Origin: Corticium candelabrum
Lineage: Eukaryota; Porifera; Homoscleromorpha; Homosclerophorida; Plakinidae
DNA: 64,000 nt
Reading direction: 5' to 3'
Assembly: GCF_963422355.1 (NCBI RefSeq)
Contig: NC_085093.1
Location: forward strand, 1,880,551-1,944,550
Part shown: piece after piece, positions 46,301 through 63,566 of the stretch
Layout of the letters: each line of letters starts with the position of its first letter
Numbering within the stretch: the stretch's first letter is position 1
Notes under the pieces: generated by a model
The model's input: the letters and a program-made list of their open reading frames with translations, nothing else
Databases searched by the model: none
What the model was told of the DNA's origin: nothing
Position numbers and translations under genes: made by a program

Positions 46301-47508
46301 ATTCAAGTTTCCATTTGTCTACATCTCTAAATTATCTGTTTATATGCGACTGACTGAAGATCTCAAGATTTGCAAAGCAGATCTCTTTATTGAGTGTACG
46401 AGTGTGACTTGTGAGCATGTTGTGGGCTATAGAAATTATATTTTGCTGTACTAGCAGGTCACAACTAACGTATTCGTCAGACATCGGTTGCTACCTGAAC
46501 ATCTATATCTGTTTTGTTCTCATCTGCAGTCAGTGTAAACTTTAAATTTGTACCTAAAGTATTGGATTTCTGTGTAGTACAGAGTATCAAGTGTTAGGAA
46601 ATATTTATTGGCTCGATTGAATTGTAGCCTTGAAAACTACAAGAATAAATAGTTTGAAATTTTGCTGACATTTCTGATACAGCATCAAATATTTTGGAAC
46701 CGATGAGTCTGATTTAGAAACTGTGCTGTCAGATTTCTACATCAAAACATTCTTTTGTTGTAGCAGAAATGTTATCCCATATATGCATGTTTTCTAAGAG
46801 AACTGGGATTTGTTCTAGTTAATATCAACGGTCTTAATCTAAACAACATCATATATATGTCATTGAATGAAGTATATGAAGCTCGATCTCTGTTTTGTAT
46901 GTGGCTTGATTTCTTTATAAATTTTTTTTGAATTGTTTGTTTATATATGCCTATATATTTGTGGTTTTTGTTAGGTCCCTTTTTGAAGTGGAAGATTCTG
47001 TGAAAGTTTTTTGTCTACCGGATCTGTTTGTTGACCCAATCAATGTTGTTTTGAGGAGGCTTGGCAATGAGGAACTTTGTTGTGGTTCGCTTGTCAAAAC
47101 TGTTGGGAGACTGAAACTAGCTGGTCATGTGATGCAATCCAAGAAAGTCACGTGACAAAGAAAAATTCTTATATTGTTGAATTTACTGAATGTCATGAAG
47201 AACAGCTGTTGTTTGATTATGTATTACTCTTTATCATTTTTGGATGTGAACGGTTTGCTGTTATTCAACGGCTTAAATTGGAGGAGTGGCCATTATTGCA
47301 TAATGATAATTACTGCATGACCGATGTTGTCGATGCTTGCAGTAATCTTCAGGAGCTGATCGGAAAGCATTTACTTCCTGCTCAAGAGACTCAGGACCTG
47401 GTAGCAATTCCTGTAGGAGACATAACAGCTCAAGTAGTCTGTATGAGAATGTTAGGTTCAAGCTGTATTTTTGTGTCTCGATTTCCTGACATTATTGAGT
47501 GTGATTGA
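43326..47508 (+). CDS. tnp2-like (CACTA/EnSpm-type) transposase gene, multi-exon
   Basis: Exon 1 is 43326-43529 (MMASGGKRGPYREYL..., GTGAGT donor) and exon 2 starts at 43708. Downstream coding blocks include 43940-44283 with a CSNC...CGHPEC zinc-binding motif; 44412-44640 (LTLNTDGVSIWK); 44757-44828; 44891-45153 (VTCDLPARAMLL and NGIAACCYGYHPG); about 45223-45383 (PLIAAPGFNMVDNVTIDYMH); 45443-45540; 45596-45795 (RSWPFHWSLPVLRGVLPTEY); 45930-46069 (HSCFWYESLNGVLK); 46140-46251; and 46975-47508. LPA-R and the GC..C.HPG pattern followed by F..VD...DYMH...LG are hallmarks of the Transposase_21/tnp2 and DUF4218 regions. Frame changes near 43860, 44310 and 47150 and a missing AG acceptor near 45222 suggest decay. 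No CACTA-type termini found. Confidence 0.6.
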
Positions 47509-48398
47509 GTTGTGAAATACTCAAGAAATGGTCTTCAGCTGATGGTGTGCCGATTCGACACTGTTATTTTTCTTGCAAGAACTTAATTATATTGGTGTAT
47601 ATGTTGGTTAGCATGCACTTCTTCCATATTGTAGAATCGTGCAAAGTTGACCCCCTTCAAGATCTGTAGATCTCCATTCTCTTAATTAATTACGTTAATT
47701 AATTAATCAGAAGACATGCAGCCTATATAGCTGCTACCTATAGGATAGACAACTGGCGTCCTATCCTGTTTGACGACGATTTGGATGTGTTAGATACTCG
47801 GGTTTTCACATGGTTAGATTTCATGCCAATTGCTTATACAGGGCCTATAGCAGCTGGCTGGCTGATCATGAGCAAACTAATTACAACCGGCTGCAAGATT
47901 TCTAGCTACAATAGTGAAGCCCCAACATTCTACAAATTCAAAATTATAACTATATTAGGATCGACATGATCATCGATTAGGGCACGTTTTAGTTGTTCGA
48001 ATTCGAAGCGGTTTCACAACGAGATCGTTTCGACTAGACAACGCTCTCAACACGCGATGAGGCCGCGCTAGTACGTCGATATTGCAATCGCTTGGAATTC
48101 GCCATCGCTTCGAATTCGATCTGAATACGCGAATGTCGAAGCGAATTCGAGGCGATTCGCTGCTACCCGCTGTGAACTCGCGGCGCAACTCTGTCATGGG
48201 ATGCCCGGGCACTGCTGTTGTTCCTAGCTCCTTGCTCGACGTAGAGTCAGTTGCGGTAATCAGTAACAAGACAATCAACTGATTCACAGCTTGACATGCT
48301 AGCAAACTCAAGCTAGTTAGCTAGACCATGCAGACAAGTAGCAAACGCAAAGTTTCCTAGACAGCATGCAGAAGTTGAGAAAGGCAGCAGTTTCTGTT
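47509..48398. other. Spacer with small inverted repeats
   Basis: No gene. TTCGAATTCGAAGCG at about 47997 and CGCTTCGAATTCGA at about 48107 are inverted copies, suggesting a small MITE rich in GAATTCGA. From about 48255 the sequence matches the 3' flank of synaptogyrin copy 2 (26690 onward). Confidence 0.5.
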
Positions 48399-50736
<2,338 letters not shown>

Positions 50737-50759
50737 TGGCCTCGAATATTAGCTGATCA

Positions 50760-52960
50760 GCTTGAAATTACAATTGACCTCTGGCGCGGCTAGATGTGGA
50801 ATATGTATATGTAGCAAGTCTGATTCTAATTAGCTACAACATGTTCGAATGTGGTATGATGTTAATTAATTACGTAGATCTTGACCTTTGTCACCGGCTT
50901 CGTCTGCATCCTGAAAGTACAACACTGACATGCAGTAGAATTTTCAGGAAGTTCACTCTCTAGGACTAAGACGTCAGTTCTTAATGACGCATTGGATGTT
51001 CACAAACTGGATGTCCACAAACGTAGGTAGGGTGACTCATCATTGTCTGAGATGAGGTCACCGTAACTAGTGCAAGTTCTTAGAGACACAAGTAGCTTTG
51101 AAGTAGTTAGCTAGAGTTTGCAGTTATCTGCTGGAGTTTACAACGAAGCCTACTAGTAGTAGATTATTAGTCTCGGGCAGCCAGCCCCTCCCCTTCTTGA
51201 CTTCCGTTGGCGGGGAGAGAGTCTGGTAAGGTTCCTTTGAGGTTTTGGTTCTGCCGACCTCAGCATTCCATGGGGCATATAGTGCAATGTGATGCAATTA
51301 GTGCAACGTGTATACATAGATGTGGTGACGTATGCACCGGTATCCTGTGGGACGGTCTTTCTTTGGTGGGCTGGGAAACTAGATGCTAAAATGATGCAAG
51401 TAATGCATTTCCTCGTACAGCAGTGTACATACATGTACGATGGCTCGGGGCGTGAGCGACAAGGTACAGATATTTGAAGAACCAAATTACATCTACATTT
51501 ATTTTATATATATACATGCACATTGGATCGAAAGCGGACCTTCACGGCTTTCCAAATCCCAAATTCCAAACTTCTCTGGAAATGAAGAGCAGTAACAGCG
51601 ATTTACCTAGACAACATCGCCTTCTATGGACACCCTCAACATTACTTACAAGAGAGCGTTCTTTTCCAACTACTTAATTGGCATGCACGTGCCGTGGTTC
51701 GCTCACCCAACGTCGGTTGGAATCTTCTTTCCGATACTGAATGAGACTCCGATCGTCCAGTGAAGGCAATGACACATATCTGCATGAAACTACCCAAAGA
51801 CAGCCTGCCGTTATCCTTGAATAGTACAGAACATGTGCCAAGCCGGCTGTGTTTGCATGACGTCGATTGTCCAGTGACTTAGCCTCGTAATTGTCCGGCG
51901 TTGTCGTGTTATACGGAAACCGGGCAAGACGTCGCGAGAGGGTCTGGTCCGAGGCTACAGTGACTTACCCACACAATTTACACAACAGGAAGTCCACAGC
52001 AATTCATCTCCAGATTTAGCCAGTGTTGCCACTGACATCCAGATTGCAAAAAAGGAAGTTGAAGAAGTCAATGGCAGTCATTTCTGCAGTGACATCAGGG
52101 ATTCCAACTAATGCAACGTACTCAAAGGTCAAACATCACTGGGAATTCTAGCATAAAGAAAAATATGCCACTAAAAATTTTATTTTAATTTATTTTAAAC
52201 GAATTTAGTTTCAAAATGACTACTAAACTGAGAGATTCCAAGTTTGCAAGCGTTAACAGTAAGAGAACTTCTGTATGAAATAAGAAAATAGAACATGACA
52301 TCAGATCATCTACTCCTGTCTGCTCGCTAATCATAACATAAAAAGCGAACTACCCATAGTGCATGTTCAGTTGTTTTAGCAGCATGTCTGTGCATTTAGT
52401 TAGCCTGCAACAATTGTGCAGAATATGTGAATTGAGATTTGGAAGAGACTCCGTCAGTACTCATGTAGTGCCTATGCACTAAGACTTCAACAAGCATTCA
52501 AGATTGACGTTAATTATGACAACATCTTCATACATTCAGACAAGTTCTGTAAACTATGCTGCCTTAATTACCCTGAATCGCTACGAGAAGAACCTTCAGT
52601 ACAAGACTCACATGACAGTGGTTCTCTGGAATCCGCTTTCTGAGTCTTGCCAAGTCTGTTACAACTGTGCTCAGCAAAAGAAAGGAGGACGACTCCAAAA
52701 ATCAAAGACATCAATCACAACCGTCATCAATACAGCAATCAGTAGCTGCAGCAATTTTTGACTCGAACCAGCCAACTACAGCAGGCCAAGCTCTTGTAAC
52801 CGTTTTCGATCTGACCGAGAGAGCTAAAGAAGTAGCACCACAATCATACTAGTACTGTCTAGGTGCCCTGACACATCTGGAGTCATCACAGTTTTTGACA
52901 CCTCCTCCTCCGCTGACTCTTCAAGTTTTCATCTGCAAACTGCGCAATAGCATTCTAGAG
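50760..52960. other. 5' flank of synaptogyrin copy 3 and repeat debris
   Basis: 51170-51280 is a single arm of the 28.5-kb inverted-repeat element. 51280-51610 matches the flank of copy 2. 51881-51956 is a copy of the hairpin MITE family. A fragment with FCKLCCLN...ESLREE-like coding near 52540-52600 resembles a transposon protein but is too short to name. Nothing else seen. Confidence 0.45.
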
Positions 52961-53282
52961 AGTTGTGTGACTTACGTTCGCACGCACTCTCGCGAGGACT
53001 CTAGAGGCTGTGCTGACTAGTATAGTGTAATAATATAGTGTAATACCAAACAACAAACACAACAACAACGAGTAAGTCGAAACAGACTCCAAAGAAAGAA
53101 AGCAACCGCTAGGCTAGCTGACAACGGACTGACTAATCAACTCAAACAATACAGCTAGCTAATTACAGGTAGCAAAAGGCGTGTCACAACAGGCATTGGC
53201 GTTACATCTCACCACACGCCACACTCCTCCCTGCCTAAACTAAACATCTACGCTCTGTCTTCTACATGTTCTGACTCATAGT

Positions 53283-56200
53283 TTAGTAGCCATCTCGGTG
53301 GGGCTCTCTGTCTGACCGGCCTGCTTTCTCGTGCTGCAATGGAACTTCGCCATCATGCTCCAAGTTGGCAGGTTGGACTTGTACAAGCATGCTTCCGTTC
53401 AGCTCTAAATGATGGATGATGGGATCATCTGGAATCTCTACTGCAAATTTCTTTTGTTGAACCCTCTCAGAAGTCTTTGCACTAATGTTAGATTCTTCCG
53501 GAACTTCAGCCACTGGGCATGTGTAGCAGGGCTTCATTTTGTCATAGTGCACACGCAGTACTCTTCCACCTTGTATTGGTTTGATTTATAAGTCACATTT
53601 TCAAAACACTTCAACACTTGAAAAGGACCAGACCAAGGACTACTTCATTTCGGTAACAGACCTGCTTTTCCAGCCTTTTGATGATGTAGCCATACAAAGT
53701 CACCTTCCACATAATCCCGACAGTAGTGCTTCGGTCATTCCTTGCTTGTCGCTGTTGAGCAGCTGCTAACTGAATATCAACAATCTCTTTAGCCTGCTGC
53801 TGCTGCTTCTCAAGCTCTGCAACATATTCTGTGCACAATATAACTGGTTCTTTGTCTGTTAAGGCCTATGCAACATGTGTCGGTAACCTATCTTCGTGAC
53901 CATACATGAGCTTGAATGGTAATAACCCAGTTGAACTCTGCTTCGCTGATCTATACGCAAGAAGTACACAAGGTAACCATATGTCCCAATCTTTCTGGTT
54001 CACTGCCACATGTTTCGATAGCATTGTTAGTATAGTCTGAGCTAACCTCTTCACTAACCCATCGCATTGTGGGTGGTAGGCCGTTGTCTTGACTTTCTTG
54101 ATACCAAGTAGTTCAGACAATTTTCTTATCATTTTACTTTCGAAATTCGAACCTTTGTCACTATGCAACACCAAAGGCACTCCATACCGACTGACTACGT
54201 CTCTCATTAGAACTCTAGCAACTGTCTCTGCCCTTTGAACTGGAAGGGAAAGGGCTTCTACCCCTGCAGCGCGTATAGTAATCAGCCACAACAAGAAGGT
54301 ATCTGTTGCCTTCGTTTGTCACAGATAATGGGCCCACAAAATCCATTGCCCACATCTCCACAAGGTTTTCCTACTGAGATGCTTTGTATTTTAGCTTTCG
54401 GCTTAGGTACTAGATTCTTCTTCTTCGCACAGACAGAGCACTGAGTAATTCACTCTTCCACATCTCTGGTAAACTCTGGCCACCATGTTTTCATCCTCAC
54501 TTGATCCAATTAACGTCTTCTCCAGATCCATGTGACCTGAGTTGTTATGGAGTTGTTCTAGCACATGTGACACTTGAGCTGCAAAAACTACCACAACCAA
54601 CACACTCTTTCCTCCTACTACTGGCGAAGCTTGAACCCGTCTCATCAAGACACCATCTTCCCCAGTCAACTGATGCCAAATTCTCCAAATCTGACGAAAC
54701 TTGGGGTTTCGCCTCCATTTCCCTTTGAAAGCTGGCCTAGGGCCATCAATCACCTCCAAGACTTGTGCAATTACCTCACCATTGGGTTGGCTTAATCGTA
54801 GCTTTTCAGTTGACCAGTCAGGAGTTGTCAGAAATCCAACAGCACTACACCCGTCACCTGTAGTAATGCTACCACTGTCTTCCCCCACATCGGTAGGCCC
54901 TTGTACGTGTGGTATCCTCGATAAGGCATCTTCATTTGCATTCTCCTTCCCTGCCCTGTGCACTATCGTCCAATTGTGCTCTTCTAAGACCATGATCCAT
55001 GGAGCAATTCTTCCTCTTGGGTCTTTGATTGAGGGGACAATGATCAGTGATCAGCTGAAATTGTCTTTCATACAGGTAAGGTCGAAATATTTTGGTGGAC
55101 CATACCAGCGCCAATGTCTGTCTCGGTAACAGAATAGTTCTTTTCCGGGCGGTGTAGGGTTCTGCTGGCATATGCAATCACATGCTCGCGACCTCCATAT
55201 TCTTGAAAGAGAACAGCTCCCAAACCAACATCACTGGCATCCGTAGCTAGTTTAAACTGATGGTCAAAACGTGGGAAAGCCAGAATCGGTGATGTCGTCA
55301 ATCTATACTTCAGTTCCTTGAATGCTGTTTGGCATTTATCACTCCAAACAAACCGACTCCATTTTCCCATGCAACAGATTAAACAGTGGGGCTGCTATCC
55401 GAGAGAATCCACAGGTAAACCTTCTGTAATACCCAAATAAACCTATAAATAATCGAAGTTGTTTTACATCAGCTGGAGCTGGATAATCTCTCACACAAGA
55501 TACTTTTGAGGATCCGGTCGGAGATCATTCCTTGACACAATATGTTCCAAGTAGTGGACTTCATCACAACATAAGTGACACTTGGTTGATTTCAATTTCA
55601 AACCTGCATCGACCAAACGGGTAAATACAGATTTCAGATTCTTCAGGTGGTTTTCGAATGATGAAGAGAATACGATCACATCATCCAGATAGACTAAGCA
55701 CTCTTCATAGTGTAAACCAGATAGAACCAAATCCATAAGCCTCTGAAATGTTGCTGGGGCATTGGACAACCCGAAAGACATGACATTAAACTCAAAATGA
55801 CCTTTTCCTGTTGTAAATGCTGTCTTTGCCTTGTCTTCTTCACCAGTTTTCACTTGCCAGTACCCAGATGACATATCAAGAGTTGAAAAATACTTAGCAT
55901 CTCCCAGTGCATCTAGAGTATCGGCGATTCTTGGCAATGGATAGGCATCCTTGACAGTTATGCTGTTTAATTTTCGATAATCAACACAAAACCGTAAGGA
56001 ACCATCTCGTTTCTTCACAAGAACCAATGGAGAACTCCACGGACTGTTTGAAGGGCAAATAACTCCTGCATCTAGCATTTGCTCAACTTGCCTTTCAACT
56101 TCCTCTCTCACTGCATGCGGAACTCGACGTGGTTGCTGGTTTATAGGACTTGCACCAGATGTTTTGATCACATGTTTAGTGACATTCGTTCTTCCAAGTT

Positions 56201-57048
56201 CGCTGATTCCTGTTTCTGGCGTCACAAACAGCTCTCTATACTCCCACAGCAAACTTTCCAGCTTCCTCTTGTCATCCTTTGCCAGGTCTGCCTTGGACCA
56301 GTCGAATAAACTCATAAGTTGCTTGAACTGTTCCTCAGACTTGCCACTCTTTGGAGTTGACAGAGTTGGATCCGTTCCTACTGCTGCAATTGTTTGTGAG
56401 TTTTGTACCATGGCTCTCTCAATAGCTGCTACCTTTGTTCCCTTGGGTAACTCGATAGTAGTACCCAATGACATAATTTGAACAGGAACAGTACCCGAGT
56501 CAACATCAACTACAGCTCGAGCCGCTATGGCACCGTCTTCTGCAACTGCTCTTCTGACTCCAGAAGCCACACATCAGATCCGGACACTATGTCATTTCCA
56601 CAATGAATTTCCTCTCTGACAACTTCTGCAGAGACCACTACTCTTGTATTACCATCCAGGCGAACATCTTCCATCAATACTGCATAACATTTGTTCCTGG
56701 TTCCAGGGGTTCTCAATTTGACTTACCCTTCTGCTTAATGCAGCTTATCTTCCTTCAGATCTACAGACATCTTATGGCCTGACAAAAAGTCTGCTCCTAA
56801 TACTGGACCAGTAGTAAGACTACAAACAACAAACTGCTGGCTCGTAGCCCAATCTTCAATAGCTACAGACAGCTCCACCTCTCCAGACACATCTAGCTCT
56901 CGACCAGTTACTGATCTCAGCTTGTTGTCTGTAGGCTGTACTGACACTTCGTTTGGCACCATCTCAGCTAAAATAAGTAAAACTGAGGCTCCTGTATCTA
57001 CAAGACAATTCTGACTGACTCCGCAAATCTCTGCCTTCAAAACGAGAG
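53283..57048 (-). pseudogene. Gypsy D pol remnant (PR-RT-RH-IN)
   Basis: Order on minus: protease with LVDTGAS (57040-56735); RT (56570-55491) with RFCVDYRKLN, SFGLSNAPATF and the catalytic YLDD motif; RNase H (55370-55068, ATDASDVGLG; then 54993-54900, ENANEDALSR); integrase zinc-finger region (to about 54403); integrase core (54294-53866, HSDKGSNFES, then YHPQCDG); and C-terminal remnants to 53283. There are breaks between each block, so it is not functional. The YLDD motif and integrase differ from families A-C, placing it in another gypsy clade. Confidence 0.87.
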
Positions 57049-57169
57049 AGCCCTCAAACCAGCCAACGTGTACATTCTCACCCGGTCCGACTTGCCTTGT
57101 CCCGGACTCTGTATACCTGCAGAAGTATTAGGCTTCCTCCTCTAATCTCCGCCTTCTACGTTACTGCCC

Positions 57170-57818
57170 AACGCCGGTCCTTCTGCTGAGCTTTAGCAGG
57201 ACATTCAGACTTCCTGTGCCCTATCTCTCCACACTCAAAACACCGACCTCTAAACTTGAGGTTTGTTGTTGAGTTGTTTGCGGCCGACGAATATATCTGG
57301 CATTGTCTCGCCTAGACACATCACAATCGACACGCCTACCGTCCAGCCGACTTTCCAAGCACCCCAATGTTGCGGTAATTGTGTCTAGCGACTTCACCAA
57401 CGCTGTCATTGTTTGATCCGTAGCAACGGCGCTTACTACACTTCCGCGTTGCTTAGCACGCCATGCCTCCAGAAGCATCAATTCTCGCGCCCTAGCAATC
57501 GTCGTCGCGAAATCCGACGGAGGATTTACTAACAACGTGTGAGAAACACCTTCTGGTATGCCCCCCAGAAAGTAGTCAAGCAGCTGTTGGCTTCGGAGTG
57601 AATCCTGAATCTCTGGATATGCTTTGTCTAGCAAACGCTCTATGTCTCTCACAAAAATATCAAGATCCTCTCTCTTCTTCAAGCGTCTTGAAGCTAGCTG
57701 ACTCTGAGCCAATCTCCGACTCTCTTCTGTACGAGGCGTGAACACCTTCTTTAGAGCCACCTCCAAAGCTGCGTAAGTACCACGATCAGCATCAAGCAGA
57801 CGCTCATACACTGCGAAT

Positions 57819-57868
<50 letters not shown>

Positions 57869-58060
57869 AAAGGTAGGTAAGTAGACCAGCTTTTTTTGCG
57901 TTGTCCCAACCATTTGCGGATGCGCACGTCGAGATACGTTTTACCCACAACTCCACGTTGCAGGCAGCAAGCTTATCTGGCACAGACACTATATTTCTTA
58001 CCAGCGAAGCAGCTGTGGTCCCGTTTGCTCTCCTTGCTCTTGTTGCTCAGCCATTTCAGC
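57170..58060 (-). pseudogene. Gypsy D gag remnant with coding GA microsatellite
   Basis: A capsid-like region (VPDKLAACNVELWVKR, then VYERLLDADRGTYAALEVAL, FLGGIPEGVS) is followed by a zinc knuckle C-x2-C-x4-H-x4-C at about 57240-57195 (CFECGEIGHRKSEC). A (GA/CT)n run at about 57819-57867 lies in the middle and reads as an Arg-Glu repeat, shifting the two halves of gag out of frame. A TAA also follows the first ~18 codons from the candidate ATG at 58055. Confidence 0.75.
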
Positions 58061-58168
58061 ACCCAGCCTCTTGCAGACTCTCGAATCTCACTTCTGACAC
58101 CAATGTGACGTTTGCACGCACTCTCGCGACGACTCTAGAGGCTGTGCTGACTAGTATAGTGTAATATC

Positions 58169-58494
58169 TGTAACAGGTTGCCCACAGCACGTCTCTCTAT
58201 TGGGTCCTGCTACTTGACGGTATGGTCGTAACACACACCAGACTAGTGCTCAGAACACAACTTGTATTTGTAACACTTACGGCTAACATTATAATACGTC
58301 TGGACTAACAACACGTCCCAATCCTAGTAGAGCTCTCAACTCAACAGGAACTTCGTGCTCTACAACCAGCACGATGACACACACACACCAAGAGTCTATT
58401 GTCTAGGACTAACGTTTACATAATAGCGCAACGTGTCAACAATCGTCTAGCTCCTCCCAACATTCTTAGGTTACTAACACGTCCAACTATTACA
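58169..58494. repeat. Solo LTR-like insertion in gypsy D 5' LTR
   Basis: About 326 bp is absent from the 3' LTR of the same element. It starts TGTAACAGG and ends CTATTACA, resembling the ends of the gypsy C LTR (TGTAACAGG...ATTACA), but it is longer. No clean 5-bp duplication; TA flanks it. Confidence 0.55.
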
Positions 58495-58678
58495 TACCAA
58501 ACAACAAACACAACAGCAACGACTGAGTCGAAACAGACTCCAAAGAAAGAAAGCAACTGCTAGGCTAGCAGACAACGGACAGACTAATCAACTCAAACAA
58601 TACAGCTAGCTAATTACAGGTAGCAAAAGGCGTGTCACAACAGGCATGAGGTTACATCTCACCACACGCCACAGTTGC

Positions 58679-59248
58679 ATTGTCGTCACACTTTTGCAGT
58701 ACTGGCATGTGTATTGAAGCACGGCTTAATGTGGGAACCACAGAAATAAGAACTGTTGAAGGGTTGGCAATGAAAGCAGACCGTGCCATTCCTTGGCATA
58801 TAAGGCAGCACTAAGAAGGCAAACTCATATAATAAATACCATAATGACAGAAATTAATTAAACAGGTATGTTTATCTAGGTGGTTGTCCATGTGGGGAGT
58901 CAAGTTGGCAAGTGAGAAAGAACAAAGACAGTTAACAAAAACATGGACTGCAGAGGCAATGGATGCTGAAGAAGCAGTGTTTACGTTTCCACTCAGCAGA
59001 GATGGAGAACAGCTACAGCCAGCTCTCTGTGTTTTTATGTCAAGCCTTACAGATACAATACTGTGTTGACGCCTGTACATAGTTTGTTCATAGTTGCTGT
59101 ACCGTATTCGTCCGTAATAACGCCCTGGGCGTATAGAAAAGAAAGACTTTTTCCTGGGCCTAGACTAGAGCATGGGCGTTAACGATCAGCAATGAAGAAA
59201 CAGTTAGCAGCAGTGACGACAACTACTACAAGTGGACGAGTCAGCTTT
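58679..59248. other. Spacer; no gene supported
   Basis: Short frames (for example 58884-59069) have no recognisable domain. Nothing else seen. Confidence 0.4.
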
Positions 59249-59404
59249 TGTGTTTGATCGGTGGACACAGGCTCGATTAGTTAGAGATTCACTTGTTATT
59301 ACACACTCTACGACGCTCACTAGCGTACCAACCAAATAGTGCTATGTCTAATTACTACATACCATGCCAGCTAGGTCTAATCTAATTAAGTGTCATACAC
59401 TACA
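59249..59404 (-). repeat. Solo LTR of gypsy family A
   Basis: It is the reverse complement of the 156-bp LTR at 1985-2140, with a few differences. No internal gypsy sequence adjoins either side, so it is a solo LTR. Target duplications not recognised. Confidence 0.85.
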
Positions 59405-59934
59405 AGCACTAAGCCAAAGTACTTGAAAGACTATGTGTGCAATTACTAGCTAATTTACTTAGAATGCTAAATCTAGAGTTGCAGTTGAGAGACATTTCAT
59501 TGTTTTAACTTAATTAAGGAAAGGGAACGTGAGGGGTGGAACCTTAGTGTAATGCCACACCTATATAATAAGATGATACACAAATAGATAATAGATTTGC
59601 TATACACAATCCAGTGTACGTGAACAGACCTCGGCCTGACTGTTACACATCTAGTTCCAGCAAGAGTTGCGTGAGATCATGCCTCCTTGCGTGTGAGCAT
59701 GTGACTTGCATGAGACTCACAGTCACGCCAGTTGCATGTGATAAGTGTCTACGCAACTTTCAGCGTGTTGCATCTAATCACGTGCTCTAGACCGCAAAGT
59801 GACACTTTGCGCATGCGTGGACCGACACCGGCTAGTTCGCAACAAGCAGCAGGAAACCTGCAGCAGCACAGCGCGCAGCGAACTTCCTCTGGTTTTAGTT
59901 AGAGCTGGCAGCTTCGTCGTTCTCGATCGGCACA
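59405..59934 (+). promoter_or_regulatory. Upstream region of aquaporin gene, possible LTR remnant
   Basis: GGAAAGGGAA at about 59519 resembles a polypurine tract and is followed by a stretch with CACCTATATAATAAG (59560-59574, TATA-like) ending CTGTTACA at about 59647. This could be a degraded solo LTR. The aquaporin ATG is 287 bp further on. The promoter role is inferred. Confidence 0.35.
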
Positions 59935-63270
<3,336 letters not shown>

Positions 63271-63460
63271 CACATATGTATCACTGTGGGAAGTGTTGTG
63301 TTAACCAATGTGCATGCAGCTGTCTCATCTAGATTTACTATGTACTCTTAGTCAATCTGTTACATTTCTGTAGCTTTTATGCAGTGAATGTAGCTGCTTG
63401 GATATTCTCATTTTTAGTCAAATTTTGTTACTGAAAAGTGTGTGTATGTTGGTGTGCTCT

Positions 63461-63566
63461 GGGGTGTGCTGGTCGAGACACCCATGACTCTGTGGAGTAC
63501 TAAGTGGTTGTTTCCTGATGTAGTCCTGTTTGTAGGCGTGGGGTTCAAATCCCACTCTTGTCACCA
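63461..63566 (+). repeat. tRNA-Leu-like SINE head or tRNA pseudogene
   Basis: An A-box-like TGGTCGAG (63470) and a B-box GGTTCAAATCC (63542) are followed by CCACTCTTGTCACCA ending 63566. The 3' half (GTAGGCGTGGGGTTCAAATCCCAC) closely follows a tRNA-Leu T-arm with one extra G. The 5' acceptor strand does not pair, so it is not a functional tRNA; a SINE promoter region fits better. Confidence 0.55.

Larger units (their letters stand above)
52966..58673 (-). mobile_element. Gypsy family D element with both LTRs (minus)
   Basis: The 3' LTR is at 52966-53223 and the 5' LTR at 58104-58673, the latter enlarged by an insertion. GTTG (or AGTTG) flanks both outer ends (52961-52965, 58673-58677), supporting one insertion event. 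The primer-binding site TGGTGTCAGAAGTGAGATTCGAG (58102 downward) matches a tRNA-Leu 3' end well. The polypurine tract GGCAGGGAGGAG lies before the 3' LTR. Internal genes run gag-pol on the minus strand and are degenerate. Confidence 0.88.

Noticed and set aside
40239-47916. CACTATTG at 40239 and its complement at 47909 as CACTA-type ends around the BEN/tnp2-like pair
   Set aside because: Only 8 bases match, the left one lies inside coding sequence, and the flanks show no target duplication; likely chance.
59249-59404. Reverse-oriented full gypsy A element at 59.2 kb
   Set aside because: No polypurine tract or pol sequence adjoins the LTR on either side; only a solo LTR is present.
63461-63566. 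Functional tRNA-Leu gene
   Set aside because: The acceptor strand does not pair, the anticodon arm is not convincing and the T-arm has an extra base.
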